Source: Treponema sp. (lineage in GTDB: Bacteria; Spirochaetota; Spirochaetia; Treponematales; Treponemataceae). From it: 6,988 bases of DNA. Under the pieces are notes generated by a model, which saw nothing but the letters and a program-made list of their open reading frames with translations, was not told where the DNA came from and did not search any database. The stretch covers positions 1 to 6,988 of the forward strand of contig JABUUX010000280.1 in the NCBI GenBank assembly GCA_021442965.1. The letters run 5' to 3'. Made by a program: the position numbers and the translations under genes. Below, piece after piece: positions 1 through 6,988 of the stretch (position 1 is its first letter; each line of letters begins with the position of its first letter).

Positions 1-3000
1 ATAAATGTTTTGTCTCCGTTAATCCATCCGTTAGGGAAGCTGTTTGTAGAAGGAGTTGCGATTGACTCCAGTGCCAGAGCATAAATATCGTCCGAAGAAG
101 CTGATGTAACTCCAATAAGTTTTGGTGCAGTTCCTGTAAAGTTCAGGTATTTTCCACTTTCTTTTGAATAATTTTCAGAAACTTTGATAATTCCTGAACC
201 CGAAACTTTAAGTCTGCTTCCAGTAGAAGTTCCAGAAAGATAAATATCATTTTGAAGAATAAATTCTGAACCTAAAGCAAATGTAATTTTCTTTCCGCCA
301 AGATTTTGTGCTTTCAAATCATAGAAAGTTGATTTACCCGAAAGTGCTGCAGTATCAGTAAATGATACAGTGCTTGAGTTTGCAGTAAATCCGCCTGCAG
401 CATTTCCGTCAGTCCAGTTACCGGAAACGTTTAATGTTGTTCCGCCGGTTTTTGCAACAAGACTTCCAGAAGCTCCAATCGTGACTGACCTAAACGAAGT
501 GTCACCACCAAGTGTCAAAGTTCCGTTTACTGTTGCCGAAGTGAACACGCCATCTCCCGAAACAGTCATCTTACCGTTTACCGTAGCAGATACAGACGAT
601 CCCACTGGAAGAGTTACATCAGAACCGGAAGGAATTGTAAGTGAAGGAGTTGAAACGAAATTTGTAGAATTTACCGTTCCCGTAAAATCAAGTTCAGCTG
701 ATGTTGTAACGTCAATTGTTCCGATTGAAACACTCGCTGCCGAGGAAACAAGTTTTCCGCCGTTTACAGTAATCTTATCAGTATTGTCAGAAGCTTTTGT
801 ATAAGCGGCGAAGGTGACTGTGTTCTCTGCCGCAACTAGTTCTGAACCGCTTCCTAAAGAAAGAGTTCCGGAAGCTGTAAGGTCTTTTGTAAGTGTAAAT
901 TTCTTTGAAGCCTCTACAGAAAGATTTGTTACTTTGAGTTCTGTTGCAGTTCCCGAAGTTATGGTTTCATTACTGATTACAACTGATTTATATTCTGTAT
1001 CCGCTTTATTGTTAAAGTATTGAACAGAACTGGAAGTTCCCGTAAATACAATTTCTTCCATACCAGTCATATCACCGGTATCTGTAAGATTACCTTTCAA
1101 GTTCAGTTTATAGTCTGTATCAAAAGTTCCGCTGTTAGTAGCATTTCCTCCAACCGTAACTTCTGTTGTAGAACCGGAAATTGAAATTGTTCCGCTGTTA
1201 TCCAAATCTCCTGTAAGAGTAATGCTATTATTTGAAGAAGTAAGTGTTCCTTTTGTTATTGTAAGGTCTTTTGCTGAAAGTGCGCTTTTAAGAGTTTCTG
1301 TTCCGTCAGAATCAATTACAATAAGTGATGTAATTTGAGCATTTGATGTTATATCAAAATCATCTCCGCTTTCTCCGGTAAACTTTAAAGTTCCGCCAGA
1401 AACTGTTCCATCGTTTTTGAAGTTACCTTTTACAGTCAGAATCTTTCCATCTGTTATTGCTGCATTTCCAGTTAATGTGAAAAGCCCTGTTGGTGTTACT
1501 GCTGTATCATCTGTAAACGATGCTGTGTCGGCAAAAGAAATATTTCTTCCCGAAAGGCTTCCCCCGCTAATTGAAGCAGCACCATTAAATGAAATGTCAT
1601 TTCCCGTGAACGCACAGTCTGTTGCAGTGACACTTCCTGTGTAAGTCTGGTTACCTGTGGTTTTTACAGTTCCGCCGTTTATTGTGCTGGTTCCACTTAC
1701 AGAAAGTGATGTAACAGAAGTAGTTCCCACTGCCCCACCAAATACAGTATTTCCACCGATTGTAATGTTTCCAGCGCTATCAAGTGTACTTTCAAATGTT
1801 ACTTTTCCAGTACCTGAGAATGTAAGATTTTTTGTTCCGTCTGATAAAACTGCACCGCTGAATGTTGATTCATAATTGCCATTATCAATTTCCAGATTTT
1901 TTGTAAATTTGAATTCATTTTTTACTTTAAGGTTTTCACCAAGAGTGATTTTTGTAGAGGCTGCTTCAACCTTATTGAATTCCGATTTTTCTTTTACTGT
2001 AATTTCAGTATTTGTTCCGTCAAATTTAACAAGACCTGTTCCGGCACTGAATCCCGTTTCTGAATTATCAGTCCAGTTACCTTTTACTGTGATTGTATTT
2101 GCTCCAACTGTAAAAGTACCGCCAGTTCCGATTGTTACTGAATCAGCTGTAACAACAGAGCCTTGTGTGAATGTTCCGTTTATATTCAAAGCACCACAAG
2201 TGAGCGCTGCATTGTTTGTGAAAGTTCCTGAAGTTACTGTCAAATCACCTGAAATAACCGCACCTGTAGTAGTAAGACTTCCTGAATTGACAGTGATATT
2301 TCCGACAGTATCAGAGCTTACTGTTTCAGGCAGTTTTACATTTCCTGTCGTTGTAAGATCTGCACTGTTGTAAGTTGTATTTGTGAAAGTAAGATATTTT
2401 CCGCTTGCAGTTGTTCCGTTAATTTCTGCACTTGTAGTAGTTTCAAGATTTGTTACTGTTACATCATCTGTTCCTGAATGAGTCAAAGTACCTTCTGTTA
2501 CAGAAATCTTGTCATTTGTTCCGTCACCTGTATATGACACAAAATCAAGTTTTCCGTTCTGTAAAACAGAAACAGCATCATTATTTGTAAGATTACCTGA
2601 CACGGTAAGATTTTTGGAAACAGAAATTGTGCTGTTATTTGTAAGTGTTCCTAAGACTGTAAGATTTTTTCCGCTTACGTTTACAGTACCGTTATTTGTA
2701 ACATTAACCGCTTTTACTTCAGTACCAGAAGATGCATCAATTTTTAGAACAGCACCTGAATCAATCAGAAGATTTTTATATCCATCAGTAACTTTAGAAA
2801 TCCAGTTTGTTGTGTCAGCTGTAGTTCCGTAATATTCAACAGTTGAACCTGCAGCACTTACTACACTTCCAACAGCACTAAAACTTTCAGTTCCTTCAAG
2901 CTGAAGAACTCTGTTATTTGTAAGTTTATCAAGAGTGAGTGTACTTCCGTTTCCGATTTTAAGAACACCGTTATTCGTTACTTCAGAACATTTCAAATCT

Positions 3001-6000
3001 TTTCCAGAAAGATTTAATGAAGCGTTATCTGTGCCATCCCCTGCAATCGTAATATATCCTTTTGCATTTGCGTTGTAATATAAATCAATGGCACCAGTCA
3101 AAACCGGATAATAAGATTTACCCGAAGGAATTGTAACTACCGCACCTTTACCAGGAACTGTAGCAGGAGTCCAGTTTTCTTTTGTATTCCAGTCTGTTTC
3201 GCTTCCGCTTGTTCCACCAACCCAAGTATAAGCGTGACCCGGGAAAATCCAGTTTGTATTGTTTCCGCCGTCAGTTGAATTAAGGGCGGCTGCCGGGTTT
3301 GTTCCGCCATTTTTATCAACAAAGACTGAGTTTTTAAGAGAAAGATATTCAATAACATTATTTGTATTGCTTTCTGTAAATTTAAAAGTCCATGTACCGG
3401 AATCTGATTTTAATGTAATAAGATTTCCGCTTGCTCCCTGAGCAACAAATTTTCCGTCTACTGTCTGGGTAGTTCCCGAATCAAAAGTTACAGTCTGACC
3501 TGCAGTTCCAAATTTCAAATCGTTGAAAGTATTGCTTCCGCTTACAGAAACTGCACTTCCTGTAAATGATGTCATTCCAGCGGTTGCAGAAAGAACTCCG
3601 TTTCCAGAAAGATTTCCGCCGATTTCAAGATCTGCCCCAGGCTTATAGGTTCCGTCTGTTTTAAGATTTCCTGTAATTTTAATTACATTTCCAGATGCAA
3701 CTGTAACTCCGGATGGAATCACAACATTTCCGTTTATATCAAGTTCACTTCCGGAAATATTTCCACTGAATGAAACTTCACCACAAATAAGAGTTGTCTT
3801 TTCAGCTGCAGCACGTGTTACGGTAACTGTTCCGCCGTAAGACTGATTTCCGCTTCCCGTATTTACAGAAGCACATTTAAGTTCGGTATTTCCGCTTACT
3901 GCTAAAGTTCCTACACCAGAAACAGATCCGTCAAACTCTCCGTTTCCGCTTACAGTAAGACTTTTTCCACCACCTGTCACAGAACTTTCGAATGTTACAT
4001 TTGTTCCGGTAAACGTTGTATCAGCCCCAAGTGTCAAAGCCCCAGTGTAAGTCTGATTTCCTGTTGTCTTTACACTTCCACCGTTGATTGTGACAGCCCC
4101 GTTTACAGAAAGTGACGCAAACTCTTTTACACTTCCAACTGCCCCACCAAATATAACAGAGCCTGTTCCTGTAAATGTAAGTTTTTCTGTCCCTGCGGTA
4201 GAATCAGTTTTTCCAGAAACGGTGAAAGATTTTCCAGCCGTTATACTTACAGAAGAATCTTTACTTACCGTAAGATTATTTTTTACTGTTACATTATCTG
4301 ATACAGTTAATCCTGTTGTACTTGTATTTGAAAGTTCAAGGTTATAATAACTGAAGGCTTTAATTTCCTGAGTATCTGTTCCGTTATATTTTACAAGTCC
4401 GTGCTCTCCGTCCATTTTATTCGGGCGGCCGGTACCAGAGATTTCTATTGTTCCGTTATTTGTAAGCTTTCCGCTAGCATTAAGATTTCCGGCTCCACTG
4501 ATTACGACAGTATCATCATTTGTCACTTCTCCGCTTGAAGTTAAATTTCCAGTGCCACTAATTGCAACTGTACCACTGTTTAGTACACTTCCAGCATTCA
4601 AAGTGTAATTTCCAAGTGTCAGAGTTTTTCCAGAATCTATAGTCAGAGTACCATTTGCCGTCACTGCACTTCCAAGAGAAGAATCTCCGCTAACAGTAAG
4701 ATTATTGTAAACAAGAAGATCTGTTATTGCGCCGTCTGTGTATTCCCATTCTCCGCTTTCTGAAATTTTTGTAGTATCAGACGGAAGTGTTACTGTACCG
4801 CTTCCCGTAGAAATGATTAAACCTGTGCTTTCGTTTGTGAATTCTGTTAAGGTTTTAAAAGTTCCCCCGCCTAAAGATAATGTTCCGCTGTTTGTAATTT
4901 TACCAGTTTCTAGAGTCCCGCCACTAAGAGTGACTTCACCTTTATTTTCAAAGCCGTTTAATACAGTAAGTTTCTTTCCGTTCAGATCAATTTTCTTACC
5001 GGTTTCAACTGCAAAAGTTTTTGCCTTATATTCAGACGAACTTAAAATCGGAACGTAAGTGGCATTATCGTAAATAATGATTTCATTAATATCTGATTTT
5101 TCTGCTGGAGCCGTGGACATTGTTCCCGCTGCACTTGCAGATGATTTCCAGTTTCCGGCATCTGCCCAGGAAGTAGAACTTCCACCAAACCAGTAGAATT
5201 TTCTGATAAACCAGTTATATGTTGAATCAGTTACTGATTCAGTTACCGTACTTCCCCAGTCTTTTACAAGTTCCTTTTCTGATTTTGAATACTGGATTTT
5301 TGTATAAGAAAGACTGCAGTTTGATGAATCAGGAATATCAAGAATCCACCAGGTTGAAGTATCGCTTACACCAGGACTTGCGGCATCCGTTGTAAGTATA
5401 ATTTCACTTCCCGAAGTTCCGCTTGATGTAAGAGTTCCCGTTACAGTTTGAGTTTTATTCGCACCGAATTTTACTGTACTTCCGGCTCCGGTGAATGAAA
5501 CGTCACCAAATGTATTTCCATTACTGAAAGTTATAACAGCACCACTACCGGTGAATGCAGAATCAGTAAAACTATTTGTTCCCGTTATTCCGATTGTACC
5601 TGTACCACTGAATGAAACTTTATTAAAGGTATTGTTTCCGCCTACCGTAACGTTAGTTCCCGTAAATACAATTTCACATGCACTTGCAGTGAATGTTCCG
5701 GAACTTGAAAAATCTCCTGACGCAGTTACTTTTCCGCTTCCTGTAATTGAACCGTTTGAATCAAAAGTAAGACCTGCAACAGAAACGGTAGTTGAAGCCG
5801 GTACAGAAAGTGATTTTAGTTTCAGGCTGTTTGCAGTGCTTCCGTCCGCCTGAACAACATTAAGACCTTTGGTTGTAGTGATAGCAGGATAAGAATTACT
5901 TGCGGTATTTTTGAAAAGCTGAACACCAGTTCCATTAAAGCTGATTGTTCCTGTGTGAGTCCATGAACCTGAATCTGTAAGAGTTCCCGACACGTTGATT

Positions 6001-6988
6001 ATGCTGTTTCCAGCCACAGTTTTTCCAAAAGCATTTACAAAATCGCCTGCTGACAACGTTCCGTCAATAGTGAAAGTTCCGTTGTTTGTTACATCTTCTG
6101 CGGTTATAGTTCCTGTTACCTGTGCTGATGATGAAACAGTAACATCACCTGCTGTCAAAGTTTTTGCAGAAGAAACAGTTAGGCTTTCAGCTTTCAAAGC
6201 ATTTTCAGTTGTGCCGTCAGCCTGAACAATTTTTACATTTGAGTTCACTTCAAGGCTTGGATATTCTTTTGACGAATCATTTTTGAAAAGCTGGTCTGAA
6301 CTTCCGTCAAAACTTATTTTACCCGCGTGACTCCAGGTTCCAAGCCTTGCGTCAAGAGTTTCTTTTACAGAAACAGTACTTGCAGAGGTTCCGCTAAATG
6401 TACCTGAGTTTGTAAGATTTCCTGTTACAGTAACATTTCCCGCCCCTGCATTAAATGTACCTGAGTTTGTAAAATCTCCGCTTAAAGTTATATCGTTTCC
6501 GTCTGAATCAAAAGTTCCGTTCGTTACAGTAAGATTTCCACTGTTCAATTCGTAAGCTAAACTTTCTTTTCCAGCCGTATCAATTTCAATTTCTGATGTA
6601 ATATTTCCTGTCGGTTTGATTGTATATTCTGAGCCGGTCGCTCCTGTAAATTTCAGATTTCCGCCGGAAACATTTCCTGTATTTTCAAAGTTTCCTGTTA
6701 CAGTAAGAGTTTTTGTATCTGATATAGTTCCAGTACTTCCAAACTTGATTAATCCTGTAGAAGTAACTGATATGTCATCTGTAAATGATGCAGCTCCTGT
6801 AAACGTTATATCTGCACCAGAAATTGTTCCGCCTGCTACACTTGCCGTGTTTTCAAAACTTATGTTTACCCCAGTAAGTGTTCCGCCTGATGATGTCACT
6901 GCATTTTTGTAAGTCTGATTTCCGCTTGTAGTAACGCTTCCCAAAAGTGTTGTAATTCCGTCGTTATTTATTGTAAGCGAATCGCAGT
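1..6988 (-). CDS. Giant beta-strand repeat surface/adhesin-like protein, internal fragment (both ends outside window)
   Basis: One uninterrupted frame of 2,328 codons fills the window (full codons cover 3-6986); the start and stop lie outside, so signal peptide, secretion domain and anchor cannot be seen. The product is extremely rich in Ser, Thr, Gly, Asn and Val, with six Met and eight Cys. Short strands such as LTVSGN, TNNGT and FTGTG repeat about every 18-20 residues, as expected for stacked rungs of a beta-helix or beta-solenoid. Larger modules recur: GNQTY units, QLFKN/VQADG units, GNWTD blocks and two Trp-rich domains. Long Ser/Thr/Gly/Asn repeat proteins of this kind are typically secreted and surface-exposed, often acting in adhesion; that role is inferred here from composition and repeats only. 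Databases usually call such proteins beta strand repeat-containing or filamentous haemagglutinin-like. No catalytic motif was recognised. No operon context or regulation is visible. Confidence 0.93.
3..269 (-). other. C-terminal end of visible protein, leaving the window
   Basis: Residues about 2240-2328 include EFILQNDIYLSG, LKVSGSGIIKV, YSKESGKYLNFTG, LIGVTSASSDDIYAL and FPNGWINGDKTF. Repeat character fades, and more Tyr, Lys, Pro and Trp appear, so this may be a transition from the repeat region to a different C-terminal domain. The N-G-x-x-x-G-x motif in front of the edge recalls the segment that often follows repeats in secreted proteins, but that is a weak resemblance. The frame is still open at the window edge. 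Confidence 0.5.
270..824 (-). repeat. DKI-to-GNWTD block, copy 2
   Basis: Residues about 2055-2239. It starts NTVTFAAY, then DKITVNGGKL, DVTTSAE, LTIPSG, VTLPVG, SVTIGASG, VSGNWTDG (Trp at 416-414), STFYDLKAQN and KITFALG. It follows composite unit II, while copy 1 precedes it, so the block brackets that unit. It is about 21 residues shorter than copy 1. Confidence 0.66.
915..1667 (-). repeat. Composite repeat unit II (GNQTY module followed by VQYFNN module)
   Basis: Residues about 1774-2024. It opens VKTTGNQTYTG, keeps the FTDD strand, GNFKNDG, LKFTG and DNSGTI landmarks of unit I, and ends in EIVFTGT, VQYFNN and NLSV, the diverged counterpart of the QLFKN module. The first 161 residues match unit I without gaps, whereas the terminal VQYFNN module lacks the VQADG motif. 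Total length is 251 residues against 254 in unit I. Confidence 0.85.
1635..2036 (-). repeat. GLVKFDG-to-GNQTY block, copy 2
   Basis: Residues 1651-1784, overlapping the end of the preceding GNWTD block and the start of composite unit II. It matches 4400-4041. The last third is close even at DNA level: both copies share nearly the same bases from the GNQTY codons back through the TINGG and FGGAVG codons (1639-1750 against 4045-4155). That suggests a more recent duplication or gene conversion there than in the first part. Confidence 0.78.
1938..2555 (-). repeat. DKI-to-GNWTD block, copy 1
   Basis: Residues about 1478-1683. It opens GKLDFVSYTG, then DKISVTEGTL, VTNLETTTSAE, LTTTGNVKLPE, SVTIGTGGTF, ITVKGNWTD (Trp at 2075-2073), GFSAG and ends KITLG. 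The same landmarks appear in the same order at 824-270 (DKITVNGGKL, DVTTSAE, VTIGASG, VSGNWTDG and KITFALG). The alignment needs gaps, so homology is judged from motif order and not from a computed score. Confidence 0.68.
2565..2987 (-). repeat. TNN rung ladders
   Basis: TNN motifs recur in register: TNNG (Thr at 2978), TNNR (2921), then TNNG (2699), TNNS (2642) and TNND (2588). Spacings inside each group are 19, 19 and 18 residues. Between them, 2898-2712 holds a less regular segment with VEYYG, TTNWISK and YKNLLIDSG, which resembles the start of a QLFKN-type module. NLTV strands follow each rung in the second group. The sequence fits a beta-helix with an Asn ladder. Confidence 0.72.
3099..3533 (-). 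repeat. Trp-rich domain, copy 2 (W-V-G-G...W...ENW type)
   Basis: Residues about 1152-1296. In order: NTFNDLKF rung; TTQTVDGKF and SGNLITLKS strands; a GTWTFKF segment; IEYLSLKNS; NNTNWIF (Asn of NW at 3254-3252); YTWVGGTSGSETDW; ENW (3179-3171); VPGKGAVVTIPSG; and YYPVL. It is 13 residues shorter than copy 1 and sits 1,962 bp from it, measured Trp to Trp. The N...NTNW.F then W-x-G-G...NW...P-x-L layout is often found at junctions between domains of secreted repeat proteins; here it separates two long ladder regions. Confidence 0.8.
3534..3851 (-). repeat. Degenerate GNQSY stretch and plain beta rungs
   Basis: This begins with GNQSYGGTV (3851-3825), a fourth and diverged form of the GNQTY motif placed only 210 bp after copy 1. 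It continues with TRAAAEKTTLICGEV, SFSGNISG, DINGNVVIPSG, VIKITGNL and EIGGNLSGNG strands before meeting the second Trp-rich module. Two of the eight visible Cys residues fall in or just before this stretch. I see no clear second copy of it as a block. Confidence 0.55.
4041..4400 (-). repeat. GLVKYNG-to-GNQTY block, copy 1
   Basis: Residues 863-982. It starts GLVKYNGTDTQEIK, continues with a YYNLEL strand, VKNNLTVSK, LTFTGTGSV, IFGGAVG, SLSVNG and TINGGSVKTTGNQTYTG. The second copy at 2036-1635 has the same strand order with GLVKFDG, VKNEFKFTK, LTFSGTGKV, VFGGAVG, SLSVSG and TINGGTVKTTGNQTYTG, but carries about 14 extra residues. The opening F/Y-x-G...T-Q motif is related to the QLFKN modules. 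Confidence 0.78.
4449..4568 (-). repeat. Tandem 20-residue rung repeat (ISGTGNL type)
   Basis: Two exact 60-base units lie head to tail: VAISGTGNLTSSGEVTNDDT (4568-4509) and VVISGAGNLNASGKLTNNGT (4508-4449). A third begins IEISGTG (4448-4428) and then breaks off into an atypical RPNKMDGEHG segment. The perfect 20-residue period with conserved ISG-x-G-NL and TN positions is a clear example of the basic rung. Confidence 0.82.
5043..5516 (-). repeat. Trp-rich domain, copy 1 (W-G-G...W...GNW type)
   Basis: Residues about 491-648. In order: an NTFGDVSF rung; KTQTVTGTL and SGSEIILTTD strands; a TWWILDI segment; YNWFIRKFYWFGG (Asn at 5216); SWADAGNW (last Trp at 5150-5148); then DINEIIIYDN and YVPIL. 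The order of a strand pair, a W segment, NW, Y-W-x-G-G, W, NW, an I/V strand and P-[IV]-L matches copy 2 at 3533-3099. Trp and charged residues are otherwise rare in this protein, so this is a distinct folded insert. W-x-G...W...NW modules are widespread in long secreted bacterial repeat proteins; their partner or ligand here is unknown. Confidence 0.78.
5457..5633 (-). repeat. NTF rung ladder (19-20 residue period)
   Basis: Successive rungs begin NTFNKVSF (5633), NSFTDSAF (5576), NTFGDVSF (5516) and NKTQTV (5459), spaced 19, 20 and 19 residues apart. Each carries the pattern N-[TS]-F-x4-F-x-G-x-G followed by a short beta strand and G-x-N. The regular spacing and the in-register Asn and Phe suggest an Asn ladder and a Phe stack inside a solenoid. 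The ladder runs directly into the first Trp-rich module. Confidence 0.72.
5802..5966 (-). repeat. QLFKN/VQADG module, copy 2 (55 residues)
   Basis: Residues 341-395 begin SWTHTGTISFNG, keep QLFKN, a YP pair, VQADGSTANSLK and SLSV. It starts 372 bp (124 residues) downstream of copy 1 in reading direction, so the pair behaves as a tandem repeat of 124 residues. The intervening 69 residues are VTNNGTF-type and GTL-type rungs. A more diverged relative (VQYFNN) is at 1055-915. Confidence 0.82.
6174..6338 (-). repeat. QLFKN/VQADG module, copy 1 (55 residues)
   Basis: Residues 217-271 begin TWSHAGKISFDG, continue QLFKN and EYPSLEV, and end VQADGTTENALK then SLTV. Copy 2 at 5966-5802 has exactly the same length, and 27 of 55 positions are identical by hand count. 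The pattern (Trp, then F-x-G, then Gln, then an aromatic and a Leu/Ile/Val strand) resembles F.G..Q....Y..L motifs common in bacterial surface repeat proteins. It forms the end of composite unit I. Confidence 0.82.
6174..6935 (-). repeat. Composite repeat unit I (GNQTY module followed by QLFKN module)
   Basis: Residues about 18-271 of the visible protein. It opens with GNQTYKNAV (GNQTY codons at 6923-6909), passes through FTDD (about residues 68-71), GNFENTG and LKFTG strands and two TNSGTF rungs, and ends in the QLFKN/VQADG module. The first 161 residues align without a gap to 1667-1185, with 81 identical residues by hand count; the remainder aligns more loosely to 1184-915. Such a unit is most simply read as a stack of beta-helix rungs duplicated as a block. 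No function beyond structure is suggested. Confidence 0.85.

Noticed and set aside
3..269. C-terminal secretion or anchor domain (autotransporter barrel, sorting signal)
   Set aside because: The repeat character fades near the edge, but no barrel strands, LPXTG motif or sorting signal can be seen before the sequence ends.
370..2832. Series of plus-strand open frames of 69-165 codons (370-804, 814-1023, 1417-1644, 1657-1875, 1876-2373, 2509-2832)
   Set aside because: They are antisense to the intact giant gene, rich in Pro, Val, Phe and Ser as expected from the complement of Gly, Asn, Lys and Thr codons, lack convincing ribosome binding sites, and show no recognisable domain.
3137..3358. Minus-strand 73-codon open frame
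   Set aside because: It is out of frame with the giant gene and lies entirely inside the second Trp-rich domain, whose sequence pairs with copy 1; it is a shadow frame.
4424..4440. GC-rich near-palindrome around ggtacc as a terminator or regulatory hairpin
   Set aside because: It sits inside the coding frame, has no following T-run in the coding direction, and is short; it is better explained as codons for Gly-Thr-Gly-Arg-Pro.
3259..6912. Further plus-strand open frames (3259-3441, 4084-4347, 4738-5058, 5491-5853, 5995-6225, 6616-6912)
   Set aside because: Same antisense composition artefact; the opposite strand is coding throughout without interruption.
1..6988. CRISPR-like or satellite repeat array
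   Set aside because: The periodicity (about 54-60 bases) is protein-level and codon-phased, repeats vary in sequence, and there are no conserved direct repeats with unique spacers.

Overview
The whole window lies inside one giant protein gene on the minus strand. Reading the reverse complement in the frame whose codons cover plus-strand positions 3-6986 gives 2,328 consecutive sense codons. I checked every codon of that frame and found no stop. Neither the start nor the stop codon is in the window, so the true protein is longer. Residue numbers below count from the first full codon (plus-strand 6984-6986). The protein is built almost entirely from Ser, Thr, Gly, Asn, Val, Ile, Leu and Asp. 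It has only six Met and eight Cys, and short strands such as LTVSGN, TNNGT and FTGTG recur without end. This is the signature of a long secreted or surface beta-strand repeat protein (beta-helix or adhesin-like).

Layout from the N-terminal side (high coordinates) to the C-terminal side (low coordinates). A composite unit, GNQTY module plus QLFKN module, lies at 6935-6174. A second QLFKN module follows at 5966-5802. A ladder of 19-20 residue NTF rungs (5633-5459) runs into a Trp-rich module (5516-5043). Next come a 20-residue tandem ladder (4568-4449), a GLVKYNG-to-GNQTY block (4400-4041) and a degenerate GNQSY stretch (3851-3534). A second Trp-rich module (3533-3099) is followed by TNN ladders (2987-2565). 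The C-terminal third repeats earlier modules: a DKI/GNWTD block (2555-1938), a second GLVKFDG-to-GNQTY block (2036-1635), a second composite unit (1667-915), a second DKI/GNWTD block (824-270), and a C-terminal stretch running off the window edge.

The main result is internal duplication. Composite units at 6935-6453 and 1667-1185 align over 161 residues without a gap at about 50% identity, although they are 5.27 kb apart. The two Trp-rich modules are a second duplicated domain pair, and other blocks recur in similar order. The gene seems to have grown by duplicating multi-rung blocks, not only single rungs.

The organism cannot be fixed from this window. Moderately AT-rich DNA, AAA and GGA codon preference and this style of giant repeat protein would fit a host-associated spirochaete such as Treponema. 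Bacteroidota or Fibrobacter-like bacteria are alternatives. This is a low-confidence inference. I saw no RNA gene, promoter, terminator, mobile element or CRISPR array, and no gap between genes. The plus strand carries only chance open frames antisense to the giant gene.
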